Part shown: piece by piece, positions 1 to 10,525 of the stretch | Layout: each line of letters starts with the position of its first letter | Numbering within the stretch: position 1 is the stretch's first letter | NCBI RefSeq assembly: GCF_033958435.1 | Contig: NC_134137.1 | Location: forward strand, 252,076,501-252,140,500 | Length of the DNA stretch: 64,000 bases | Reading direction: 5' to 3' | From: Carettochelys insculpta | Taxonomy: Eukaryota > Chordata > Testudines > Carettochelyidae | The notes under the pieces: model-generated | Told to the model about the DNA's origin: nothing | Seen by the model: the letters and a program-made list of their open reading frames with translations, nothing else | Database searches by the model: none | Made by a program: the position numbers and the translations under genes

Positions 1-196
1 GTGGTAAGCCAGAGCCAGGCACAGGGGTGGAGGGTGAACCAGACCCATGCACGGGTGGGGGTGGGTCTGAGCCAGGGCCACACAGGGCCAGTGGGGTTTG
101 AGCCAGGGCCAGAGGGAGCAGGATTTTGACTGGCGCTTAACTTGCATTAATGCAAGTTAGCCATAACTTGAAATCACGCATTTTGAGGGTTTACTG
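1..196. mobile_element. Right part of a Tc1/mariner (pogo/Tigger-like) MITE cut by the window edge
   Basis: The sequence ends in ...GGGTTTACTG followed by TATA at 197. That is the mirror of a terminal repeat CAGTAAACCC with a TA target. The interior is low complexity (repeats of gagccagggcca). The left end is outside the window, so the assignment rests on one terminus. Confidence 0.45.
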
Positions 197-2842
197 TATA
201 CATAAGGTAAAGAAGAGACTCCAGTCAGATAGGTGTCCTGTCTGCAGCTGTCCTGTCCCGCCAGCCTGTATGCAGACCTAAAGGCCTTACAGAGCAGCCT
301 GCAGGCCTCAGAGATCAAGAGTGGAAACTTCCATTCCTGTAGTACAACCAAGTTACCATCCCTGTGTTACAGCCTGTTACAGCCTTAAACCCCACAAACA
401 TAAACACTAGATAGCCATATAAACCCTGACACCTGCATTTGAGTTGGGAATCTAGGAAACCAGTAAACAGGGCAAACTTGGTTTCAGAGTCATGAGAACA
501 CTAAAAGTGGGATTGAGCCAATATGCACACACCTAGCAATCAGCTAAGGGATAAAAACTTGGGAAACCCTGCCCATAGCTGAGTTTCACTGAGGACTTGC
601 AGTCTCAGAGGTGCCCCAGGGCCCTCTGCAGCTGGAGCCAAGTCCACTGTGGCCGTGATGTGAGGCACTTCAGAACTGCAAGTCCCCAGGGCAGAAGGGA
701 TGTAAGCCTTCCAAAGTTCCTCTTATCCTGTTAAGTACATTTTCCTATTTTGCTTTTTGCTAGCTAACGTGTACCTTATGAACTTGTAGTATCATGGAGT
801 AGTTAAGGTTAATAAAGTACATTATCCCTAATAAGCTCTGTGTTCACATGAATCCCATAATCATGTCTGTCCTTGGCCCTCTGAGTTGACAAGCTGCTGT
901 TTAAAACACGCCTACGTAATAAAACTAGGCCTGGAAATTATTTCCCCAGAGTTCCAGGTTAACACATGTGCTAATGAGCAGAACTTCATTTTGAAGCATG
1001 AGAGTTGCCCTGTTATACATGAACAAATATACTTCCCTACGGAGATGTGCATGGAATATTCACAAGCATGAAAAGCCTCTCATGGCATTCTCTTACAGTC
1101 AAAGGCAATATTTACAAGCATGCTTACTACAGTAATCAACATGTTTCCAAAATCAATTATAACCATGTTCAGACTAGTAATTGTGAGAAAATAAGGGCAA
1201 TGCATACTGGGCCAGATTCTCTGAAGAGCCAAATCTGCTTCGTTCATGAAAGAAAGTGCCCTACAGGGAGCCATTTGTGATTCCCTGGCTCTCTGCCCTG
1301 CACAGCTGTGGCCCCAGTATAGCTTCCCAAGGTACCTTCCCAAAGCTAAGGACTGCAGGAACACAGCTGTGTTCTGATCACACCTCACCAGTCACTTTCA
1401 GTTATTTCATTCTTGCTGCTGCTAAGAGCGTCCTCTCAACTAGGGAAGAATCTCAGCTGGCTAAATACAATCAGTACAACCAGGGCCACATAAAGGTACC
1501 AGATTAGTGGAGAGAATTTGACCTGTTATTTTTTCTATTTTGAAATAATAAAAAAGAAAAATAAACATCATTATATATAACGTATTTTGGAGACCATAAA
1601 TATGTAATAAAAGGTTTGTATGTCAAAGGAATTGACTCTTAAATGCAAAAGTCCAAGGTAATTATTTTGAGAATTGAAATAAATCTTAAATTAATCTCAC
1701 AGGCACTTTTGTGTAGAGAGAATTGGTGTATAATACCCTAAATAGTGATTTAGAAGTCTCTATTTAGTCTTCTAGTGTTAAAAATGTTGGCCATGATGCA
1801 TCTTATCTACAATAAATCCATTGACACCAATATGATTCCTGCTGATACATGCAAGTTGCACCAGAATCAGATGATTGTTTCATATATTTTTAAAAAATTT
1901 CATAAAATGAAAGAATGTAATTTTGTAAATGTTAAAAGTTTGCACAGACAGAATTAATACCATCATATGAAAATAATTAAACACAAATATTGCTGAATGT
2001 TATATCTGTGTGTGTGTAAATACAGGATACATTTGCTAAATATTTTGTAGAAATCACCCGACTCTCTACCTTCTCAGAACCAAAATAAAATATAGGCAGG
2101 GGGAATCACCATTAGAATATTAAATGAAAATACAAACACTGTGGTCCACTTAGGTTAAGATTTCTGTTCTGTCCAGCTGTGCCAGGTGTTGCCTGCATCA
2201 GTGTGTCATAGCTAAACAGACCAGAAACTTGGAACAAATAATGGCATGCACAGTATCAAGTGACAAGTCTAAGTCTATCAAAACACAATATTTTTTCCAT
2301 AAAAATGGGGTTGTGTTTTTATAAAACTGTGCTAGGAACATTATCCAGTCTATACTGAACAATATCATACAATGCCAGCAGAAAGATCAAATCTGGCAAC
2401 TGCTTTTAATTAAACCGTAGCCTTGAAATATTTAGTGATTATGTCAGAATTAGAAATGTGTCAGCAAATGTGAGTATGCATCTGGTTTCTGACTGGAAAT
2501 ATGTGCAGATATGAGCAAATCCTATATTACAGCACCAGGAGCTTTCAGTAAAGATTTTATCAGCATACATAAAACTGTTAATTACTTCCAGGATGCTGAA
2601 AGGTGTTGCAAATGCGGTAGCTTATACTGTATTTACCAAAAGTCCATGTGGCTCAGTGAAATATAACCTCAGAAAAGCAAGAAAAGGAGGTACTGTATAT
2701 TTTAAAAGGGTACGTTGTGGCTGGAGCTAAGGAACTATGTGGAGTTACATTTACCTGAAATGAAGTTATGGGTTAAAATAACTGAACTGCAATGACATGC
2801 ACAATAAGAACAGGAAGAGAGTTGTCACTGGTATTCCTCTAG
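197..2842. other. Unannotated AT-rich stretch, probably intronic
   Basis: No exon, RNA gene or intact mobile element was recognised. Open frames at 886-1507 are short, overlap on both strands and show no familiar domain. The part around 1520-2100 is especially AT-rich. Confidence 0.5.
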
Positions 2843-3516
2843 GGGTGCGTCTACACTAGCCGGCTACTGGCACAACGTCGAAATAGTACACGTCACGTCT
2901 ACACGCACCGTGCACTATTTCAATGTTGAAATCGACATTAGGCGGCGAGACATCGAAATTGCTATTGCTATCCAAAGATGGGAACAGCATCCTACTTCGA
3001 CATTCTATGTCGAAGTAGGGCGTGTGTAGATGATCCACGTCCTGCTATGTCGAAATAGCAGTCATCAGCTGAGGGGTTGAGAGATGCTCTGTCCAGCCCC
3101 TGCGGGGCTCTATGGTCACCATGTGCAGCAGCCCTTAGCCCAGGGTTTCTGGGTGCTGCTGCTGCTGCTGCTGCTGCAGCTGGGGGTCCATGATGTGTAC
3201 ATGGGGTCTGCAACCGGCTGTCAGCTCTGTGGATCTCGTGCTGTGCAGGCCGAGTGTCTGGGAGGGGCCATTTAAGGGAGTGGCTTGGGGATTTGCTGGC
3301 CCCTTTTATTTCGACCGGGAGCACTTGTGTGTGTGGACACTCCACATTTCCTTCCCAGGCGGCTCCTTTCGACGTTCTCTGTTGCTACTTCGACGTTGAA
3401 TGTCGATGGCACCAGCCCTGGAGGATGTGTAGAGGATACGTGTCGAAGTAGCCTATTTTGATGTTCTTATGTCGAAATAGGCTACTTTGACGTAGTGTGC
3501 TAGTGTAGATGTAGCC
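2843..3516 (-). mobile_element. Internally deleted Harbinger element, minus orientation
   Basis: The ends read GGGTGCGTCTACACTAGC on the left and GCTAGTGTAGATGTAGCC on the right, with many TCGAAATAG-type subterminal motifs. On the minus strand it retains the start of the Harbinger transposase gene (ATG-GAC-CCC-CAG followed by a CAG run, seen on the plus strand as CTG repeats at 3155-3177). It then jumps straight to the far end of the element (GGGCTGGAC...GAGCATCTCTCAACC). The same junction occurs in the copies at 24825 and 52040. The flanking trinucleotides are TCT or CTA against TCG, so no clean duplication can be shown. The interior does not encode a full protein. Confidence 0.8.
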
Positions 3517-4174
3517 TCGGTGAGATATCATACGGTGTTGGTATTAGGCACCAAAGGTCCCAACTGTCATTTACACAAAGGATAAATGCTAGTTACATTT
3601 GCTTATGCTGCCTGTGACAGGGTGGACTAGGCCCAGAGGCCCCCTCTTGAGGCCTCAGGGGCCTGCCACACCCATCTCAGGAAAAAGAGCAGTGGAACCA
3701 AGTCTTTGAGTGGCCTAGCGAGAATGTCTGGGAAGCAGCTACATAAAAAGGAGTTGCAGCTCAGAGACAGTCAGTTCCTTGCTAGAGTCAGAGGAGAAGG
3801 TCCAAACTTTGGAGAGCACCCCTCCTCCACACAGGGATATGGAAAATCATATGGGGGAGCTGATATGGCGAGGCCTTCGCCAGACCCGTAAAGAGTGGGG
3901 AGAGAGTGACACCTAGTCCCACTGTGCCCCCTGCTCTCCCCCAAACCTGGCTTCAGCACCAGCCCTGGACTCCCTTCCTGGACCCGGGTGCAGACAGTTT
4001 CAGATATGCAGGGTGACAGAAAGAAGGTTGGGAACCAGTGTGCAAATAGAGCTCCTGGCTGGCTAAAGACACCTGCAGTACCATGGACAGCTCAGTGCTG
4101 ATCTGGACTAAGCCTACTTCTCTACTGCTGCAGAAAATAGACCAGCTCAGGGCTGATATTTCAGGGTTTTGTTT
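3517..4174. other. Unclassified stretch with a possible old dispersed repeat
   Basis: Around 3616-4020 the sequence starts TGTGACAGGGTGGACTAGG and ends near GGGTGACAG. It resembles repeat sequence I associate with turtles, but I cannot assign it to a class. No gene was recognised. Confidence 0.25.
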
Positions 4175-4394
4175 TGTGCATGCATGAAACGGTGCTTTCC
4201 AGGGCCAAAGTCAACTCAGGAACTCCTCGTGAGCAGCGAGGATTAAGGAAGGTCGACAGGAGAAATGATCCTATCAACCTTCTGTGTAGACAGCCATAGC
4301 AGTTGAACGCTGATAAATTGATTTTAGCTACACAACTGGCATAGCTAAAATTCTGTATCAGAGGTCAATGGCCATGTCCAGCATAGACACAGCC
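4175..4394 (-). mobile_element. Fragment of a Harbinger-end MITE (family also at 12855 and 61548)
   Basis: The right end reads GCATAGACACAGCC, the mirror of GGCTGTGTCTATGC. The interior matches, in reverse orientation, the MITE at 12855-13080: an ATTTTAGCTA block, an AGAAGGTTGA block, and CCTTCCTTAATCCT followed by a GAGGAGT block. The other end is missing. Confidence 0.6.
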
Positions 4395-5519
4395 CAAATG
4401 AGCAAGAGAGAGCTCCTGGCTGGGGGCATGAGCTAAGATTGAAGCATCTGTGAAAGCTGGGGCCAAAGGGAAGTGACCCAGGGAGCTGAAAGCAGCTTTA
4501 CAGTGGTATGTGGCTGCTATTCTTAGGGTCCCTGGGCTGGGACCTAAAGCAGTGGGTGAGTCCAGTTGGGCCTACAACTGGATATCAATAAACCCCCAGA
4601 AGGGGATGTGAACTACCTCATGACCATGCTAGGGACAGGCGGGATCAGAGAGTGCAAAACCAGGGAGGCATGGGTGTGCGGCCCAAGGGGTATTGCCCAA
4701 TACCAGGGCCAGGACTGTTTAAAGAAGGGCAGACAAATACCTAGGCAGGAAGCACTCACAAGAAATGGGTTCCATGCCATTACACTGATAGAAGGTGATA
4801 GAGGGGGCCTTAGTGTAAATGAGAATCTGGCCCTGGCATGTTTCAATTATTCAGACAAGCAACTTTGCAGACAAGAAGAGGAATTAAAATATTTGCTGCA
4901 TAGAGTTATATTTACCATCAGTATGGTTTCTATAATTAACTTTTGTTACATTATATGGTAACGACAGACTCATTTCACAATGTACGGTATCTATGCTGAA
5001 TATGTATTGTTATTAATGTAAATAATTCAGATTGTGATTATTCATATGTCACTGAATGTGCCAAGTTATTTCTAATATAGTTACATCTTTTATGCAGGAG
5101 GCCTGAAAGGCAAATTTATTAAACTGTGCAGGTCAGAAACTCAAGATTTTAAGATTTTGTGATATGTTCAAGTCTTGTCAGGTAAAGTTGACAGTTCTTT
5201 TCCTATATTTACACTTCTCATCTGGTAGTATTCAAACTGAAAATAAGACACAGATTTCTAATAATAAGGGCAATTAATCACAGGAAGAGATTTCTAATAA
5301 TAAGGGCAATTAATTACAGGAAGAGATTTAACAAGGGATGTTGTAAATGCTCCCTCATAACAAGTCTGAGAAAGATATCCAGTGGAAATTAAATATATGC
5401 TGCTCTAGTTCAAATCACTAGTTGTGGGCAAGATACTGGAATTGGTAGATGATAGTCCACAGCTTATGTTAGGCAGCTCACACTAGATCATAATGTTCCT
5501 GATGGGCTTTAAAATATAT
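4395..5519. other. Unannotated stretch
   Basis: An open frame at 4566-4961 (131 codons) shows no recognisable domain and lies in repeat-like sequence. A 38-base direct repeat of the kind CACAGGAAGAGATTTCTAATAATAAGGG occurs around 5255-5325. Nothing else was seen. Confidence 0.35.
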
Positions 5520-5603
5520 TAAATCAACGGCAATGGCAATTTCTCTTGTAAAACACTTCGAGATCTAGAGATGTGAAGCTGTACATAAGAACCACCTACT
5601 AGT
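5520..5603 (+). repeat. MIR-like SINE, 3-prime fragment
   Basis: The block AAACACTTCGAGATCTAGAG followed by a TGTACATAAGA-like stretch matches the 3-prime part of MIR/core-SINE elements (AAGCGCTTTGAGATCTATGG). It is short and diverged. Confidence 0.4.
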
Positions 5604-5610
5604 AGTAGTA

Positions 5611-5940
5611 CAGGTTGAACCTCTCTAGTCCAGCATCCTCAGGACCTGACTGGTGGCAAACCAGAGGATTTGCCAGACCATGGGAGGTTAATATTATTTA
5701 GCAGCATTATCAAGACATTTACAAGCTATTTACTGGGCTCTTAGAAGACATTTAGGGCTAAAGTACAGCTAAATAACAGCACAGAACACTGAGAGCCAGG
5801 ACTGGCGTCTGGAAAAAAATGTTATGGGTTCACCAGAAACTTGGCCACACCCATGATAAATTGCTGTCAGCTAATTAAAATCATTCTGGATTACAGATGT
5901 TGCTAGGTGAGAAAGTGTCAGACTAGAGAGGTTCAAACTG
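5611..5940. mobile_element. 330-bp Tc1/mariner (pogo/Tigger-like) MITE
   Basis: The terminal inverted repeats are CAGGTTGAACCTCTCTAGTC on the left and its mirror GACTAGAGAGGTTCAAACTG on the right. They are flanked by TA at 5609-5610 and 5941-5942. A TA target and termini starting CAG are the hallmark of this superfamily. There is no transposase, so the element is non-autonomous. Confidence 0.75.
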
Positions 5941-5942
5941 TA

Positions 5943-7654
5943 ATAGCATATAACAGAGGCCCTGATTCTGGGCACTTTCTGTTTACTCCACTTCCAATAA
6001 AATCTATGAAAGTTCCATACCAACAAAGGTTGGGTAGGGCTAGGCCCACAACAGGTAGTATATTATAACTGGTTTTCTGTGTCTCATAAAAAACCATTTC
6101 AAATTATCCTACTAAAGCATCCATCACATGTAATTTCCTACATTTTCTTTAACTTGCAGCACAGCGTATCAATAGGCCCTATTATTTCCATTTAACAAAT
6201 ACCCACACTTCAATCTCAAACTAATTTTTAAAGAGAAATTATTTCCTTCCCTCTCCTCACCACCCACTAAGTAGCTGATGGCTGTTAAAGAAATGTCAGG
6301 AGACATAACGAAAAAATTTAAAGTTAAAGCTCTGGTTTTGAAGTAGACTCCTTCTGACAGGTATTTGTACTGCTGTGCCAGTGAACAATGGATGTGAATA
6401 TTTACCAGAATATAGAATGCCCTGAAAATATAACTTCAGCAAAATGCTCTTTCTCTCCCTTAAAGAATATTTCCCATCAGAACTTATAGCAAATATACAC
6501 CTTTCATAGTTTTGCATACTAATCTACTGTATCTTACTTATATGGAAATGCAACGGCATTGTATGAGAGTTCATCTGCATTCTGCTGATGATCTTAAGGT
6601 TCAATGGGAAGCTGACAAGTTAGGAATGTCACCCTTTCTGGATTTAAAGGGATTTGGGGGGAGCTAGCAATACCAGTCCTGCAAACAGGACACAAAAACC
6701 ATCTTGATTCTTTGGGCTTTTTTCAGAAGAGCTACTTGCATCTTATTAAAGTAGTTTCTATACCATTTTGAATTCCCACAGAGAAATTCATGCCTTATTT
6801 GTTAAGTGAAAAGTGATGAACCCTGTACAAGTAAAAAAAAAAAAAAAAAAAAAAAAAAGAGGCACAATTACTGCCCAGGGTAGTTTTGCAATCTAAGCGC
6901 CAAAAACAGATATAGAAATATGCTGAGACAATCTGAATATATTTTCAGATGGTGGGATGGTGATTAATGGCATAGTATTGTCTTAGGCTGTGTTTGAGTG
7001 TGCCACAGAAATGCAAGGACATGGTATTATACCAGAAAACGTTTTTTTCTATAATAGTGGGAAAACTAAAAATCAATCAGATAGCAAATTTGAAGAAGTA
7101 AACAAAAAAAAAAAGGAAAACGTAACTCAGCTTTAGAAAGACAAACCCCCACTAATCAAACTTTCTATCTATGTGCTGTTAATCTATATATAATAAAAAT
7201 AATTTTGAGTTTGATTTTCTATAATTAAACCTTTTACTATACCTACAGACTTTAAATTATGTGGTGGCATCTAGAAACCATGTGAGGTGATGATACTATT
7301 TGCTGACCTCCACACATACGTATGAGAACATGATCAAGGCCACACTGCAGAGCATCTGCACACTTCTCGAGAAGCTGTAAAGTTTTATGGGCTATGTACA
7401 ATCAATGTTCCCAAATAGTTCCACCAGCTTGAAAGAAACAGCAGTATCTTTCAGACTTGTGGGTTTTTTCAAAGGATATTTTTGTTACTGTATTTTACTA
7501 TATGTATTGGGTAACAACTAATTTAAGGAATGTAAATGAGTGGAGAATGTCAACAAATTTATGCAAAAATCCATGATCAGCATATTTATATGTATAAATT
7601 ATTGTGTCCCAAAGATACAGTAGAAGAGGAAGGAAGTATGCCTATTGACTAAAG
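5943..7654. other. Unannotated stretch with a 26-base poly(A) run
   Basis: The run of 26 A residues at 6833-6858 could be a simple repeat or the tail of an unrecognised retrocopy. No coding similarity was found upstream of it. The remainder is AT-rich and featureless. Confidence 0.4.
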
Positions 7655-7830
7655 CAGAGGTCTGGCAGCTAGGAGATGTCAGCTCTGCCAGTGATCTGGG
7701 CAAGTCACTTCCTCTGTCTCACTTTGCCTTGGTTTCCCTACTTGTAAAATGGAGATTATGGTATGACTGTCATTGAAAAGTGCTTTGTGATCTATGGATA
7801 AACAGCACTCCAAGACCTAGATATTACTGT
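7655..7830 (+). repeat. MIR-type SINE
   Basis: In order, the stretch holds a CTCTGCCAGTGATCTGGGCAA block, AGTCACTTCCTCTGTCTCA, TTTCCCTACTTGTAAAATGG and an AAAGTGCTTTGTGATCTATGG block. This is the classical core-SINE (MIR) order. It is an ancient amniote repeat and untranslated. Confidence 0.8.
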
Positions 7831-8077
7831 ATGCAGTCACCTCTAATCTTATTAAGGCTAACTCTACCTCTTTAATTTGTAGCCCTGGGCTTGTCTCAAA
7901 CTACATTGTGCACAAGCCAAGTCTTACTGTCTGAGAAAAACCAGTTGGTTTTGGATTACGGAGAAAAGAGCATGGGCATTCTCCCATTAAACAAGTAAGG
8001 GCCTGTAAAGAATTAGCTAAATTAACCTTGTATGTTTTAACCCTATATGGCAACCCATCTTCCATCCAGCACTTTCA

Positions 8078-8427
8078 GGCTACATCTACACTAGCACAAA
8101 TCTTCGAAATGGTCATGCAAATGGCCATTTCAAAGATTACTAATGAAGTGCTGAAATGCATATTCAGCACCTCATTAGCAAGCCACTGTCCGCAGCTCTT
8201 TGAAATTGCCACATTTCACTGCCACGCAGCTTGTCCAGATGGTGGTCCTTTTTGAAAGGACCCCCATTTGGATGAGCCGCGCGGCAGCAAAATGTAGCAA
8301 TTTCGAAGAGCTGCGGACGGCAGCATGCTAATGAGGCGCTGAATATGCATTTCAGCACCTCATTAGTAATCTTCGAAATGGCCATGCAAAGATTTTGCAT
8401 ACAAATTTTGCTACTGTAGACACGGCC
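8078..8427. mobile_element. 350-bp palindromic (snap-back) Harbinger-end MITE
   Basis: The left end is GGCTACATCTACACTAGC and the right end ...GTAGACACGGCC. The flanking trinucleotides TCA (8075-8077) and TCG (8428-8430) are near-duplicates. The two halves are inverted copies: a CTTCGAAATGG / CCATTTCAAAG pair, an ATTACTAATGA / TCATTAGTAAT pair and a TGCATATTCAGC / GCTGAATATGCA pair. It could fold into one long hairpin. The MITE at 45893-46270 belongs to the same family. Confidence 0.8.
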
Positions 8428-8887
8428 TCGATGTGATATTCCTAGACAAATCATTTTGTTATAATGTTAAGGGTTCCTGCTTCTATCTCATACCCTTCCA
8501 AAATATTGACTTCCAAATCTGCCTTTAAGACTTTAATGAGCTATATCCTCGGGACTCAAGCCAGATTATTTCCTCCTAAGTGAATGGCTGGTAGCTCAGT
8601 GACCCTACCTGAGCTCTTAATCCAATCCATTCCATCCCACACAGTCTTGCAACTAGGAATAGCTATATTGGTTCTATTTTTGCTGCTCTGCAAATTCTTC
8701 AACCACAGGATCTAGGAGTCCCTCAGAATCCAGAAATTTTAAGCATTGGTTGTGCTAGGGTTACCATATATGAACTTTCAAAAATAACACCACTGAGAGG
8801 GAGTCTATCTGCATCAGTGTCTTCTAACACACATTGTTATAATATATTACAATCTTCATGTGATCCTACACAAACACTCTGAGGATA
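8428..8887. other. Unannotated stretch
   Basis: A GGGTTACCATATATGAAC block near 8758 resembles the end of a dispersed repeat also suggested near 29280. Otherwise nothing was seen. Confidence 0.3.
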
Positions 8888-9261
8888 CAGTTAGGACCTC
8901 AGAGTTATGAGCACCTCAGGACTGGAGGTTGTTTGTAACTCTGAAATGTTTGTAACTAAAAAAAATAGTTTGATTGTTCCTTCAACAGCTTACAGTTTTT
9001 ACTTATTAAAGCTCTGAAACTTTACTGTGCAGAAGAAAAATACTCCTTTTAACCCTCTTAATTTAAACAAAGCAGGCACAGAAACAAACCTTTTTAACTT
9101 CCATTTAGTTTGAGTAGTTTATTTTTAACAGAGTACTGTACTGTACTTGCTTTAGTTTTTGTCTAGGCTGCTGCCTGGTTGCCTGCTTCCAGTTCCAAAT
9201 GAGGTGTGTGCTTGTCCAGTCAGTTTGTTACTCTGGGGTTCATAACTCTGAGGTTTTACTA
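8888..9261. mobile_element. 374-bp Tc1/mariner (pogo/Tigger-like) MITE
   Basis: The left terminus is CAGTTAGGACCTCAGAGTTA and the right terminus mirrors TAGTAAAACCTCAGAGTTAT. TA lies on both sides (8886-8887 and 9262-9263). The internal sequence also holds GTAACTCTGA-type repeats. There is no coding capacity. Confidence 0.65.
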
Positions 9262-9263
9262 TA

Positions 9264-10217
9264 TGCCAAAAATGCCCCCAACCCTACATTCAGTGCTTGT
9301 GATTGACTTTCCACCAACATAGGAAGGGATCACCTTGGAAAACACACACGAAATTTTGCAGGCAATAGTTTCCTAACCCTAATTAACTATCCAGCAACAG
9401 TTCCTACCATTATCCTGGGGCTGATGGACCTGACTGAATCCTGTGAGCCGGAAACACATCCTCGAGTTTTTACATTCTCCTCTGGCAGCACTTACAAAGC
9501 CAGAGATCCCCTCCAAGAGACTCTTCTCTGCATGTCTCCCAGCCTAGCATCGCTAGCTGCACTAGCCCCAGAGTCTTCCACTTTGCAAACATGCTCATAA
9601 CCTCCATGGAGAAGAACAGTCCATCTATCACAGCCCTTTGGTAAACTACCCTTCCCACTATTCACAAAGAAAGAGGCCACCACACAAGATCTCGGAAACA
9701 GATTATTACAAAGCAGATGGCAAACTGTCTGACGCTGAAGAGGTATCCCTCAGTCACTGTGGAAAGCCATACCATAGTCGTCCCTGCTGGACAAAATGGA
9801 GCCTGCATTTCATTGGTACCCACTGAAAAAATAGGGGGTGCTCAGTCCCATAAAGCCAGGTTAATATTTTGGGGATCCCAGTGCCCATATTGTGACCCCA
9901 CCCTTGCTCTGCCCTGAGGTCCTGCCCACTACTCAGCCTCTTTTGCCTGAGGCCCAGACCACTGCTTGCATAGGAAGGTAGAGGCTGGAAAGGAACACCC
10001 ACCAGCAAAAACAGCTGTGGTGGGAATGGCACCTCAGGAACAAGATAAGGTGGAGGAGAGAGAAGCCACATTATTGCGCACAATGGCACTCCTCTGGGCA
10101 TAAATCAACCTCCAGATGTCTGAGCACTTTCCTGCAGTATGGGATCTGAATGCAAAGTCAAGGAGTGTGACTGGGAGTCAGTCTTAAAAAGTCCCTACAC
10201 AGAACTAGCCCATGACT
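9264..10217. other. Unannotated stretch
   Basis: Several overlapping open frames on both strands at 9470-10101 have no recognisable domain and mirror one another. No gene or repeat could be named. Confidence 0.35.
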
Positions 10218-10525
10218 CACAAAAACAAGCAATCTTGTGGCACCATAGAGACTAACAATTGTATGTATTAGGTAGAATTATTTCTTCCACAGATCCTATT
10301 AATGATAGACGACTTTCTCTGCCCCTTTTTCTTCTTCACCTCCTACTTCCTTCCCTCCCCACAACACTATCTAAACCCTGGATTCTTATTTCTGCTCCAG
10401 ATCTGATGAAGTGGGTCTTACCCACGAAAGCTCATTACCTAATAAGTAAAATTGTTTGTCTTCAAAGTGACAGAGGACTGCTTGTTTTCTGTGAAGCTGC
10501 AGACTAACATGGATGCCCCTCGGAG
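10218..10525 (+). mobile_element. Short Penelope-like element: inverted tail, ribozyme-like core, direct tail
   Basis: An inverted tail piece (AAAACAAGCAATCTTGTGGCA ending in GACTAACAA, 10222-10258) is followed about 140 bp later by the direct 3-prime end. This is the ATCTGATGAAGTGGGTC block at 10401 and then a TTGTCTTCAAAGTGACAGAGG block ending in CAGACTAACATGG. This inverted-plus-direct arrangement recurs in the window and is known for Penelope-like elements, whose copies carry terminal pseudo-LTRs. No protein is encoded. Confidence 0.65.
10403..10445 (+). ncRNA. Hammerhead-ribozyme-like core of a Penelope-like element
   Basis: CTGATGA (10403-10409) is followed by an extra A, then a perfect 6-bp hairpin (GTGGGT at 10411-10416 with ACCCAC at 10420-10425), then GAAA (10426-10429). 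This matches the conserved catalytic core of hammerhead ribozymes, which Penelope-like elements are known to carry. The extra A before stem II and the weak stem III (AG...CT) make activity uncertain. Confidence 0.5.

Noticed and set aside
6833..6858. Poly(A) run as the tail of a processed pseudogene
   Set aside because: No coding similarity upstream and no flanking duplication could be seen.
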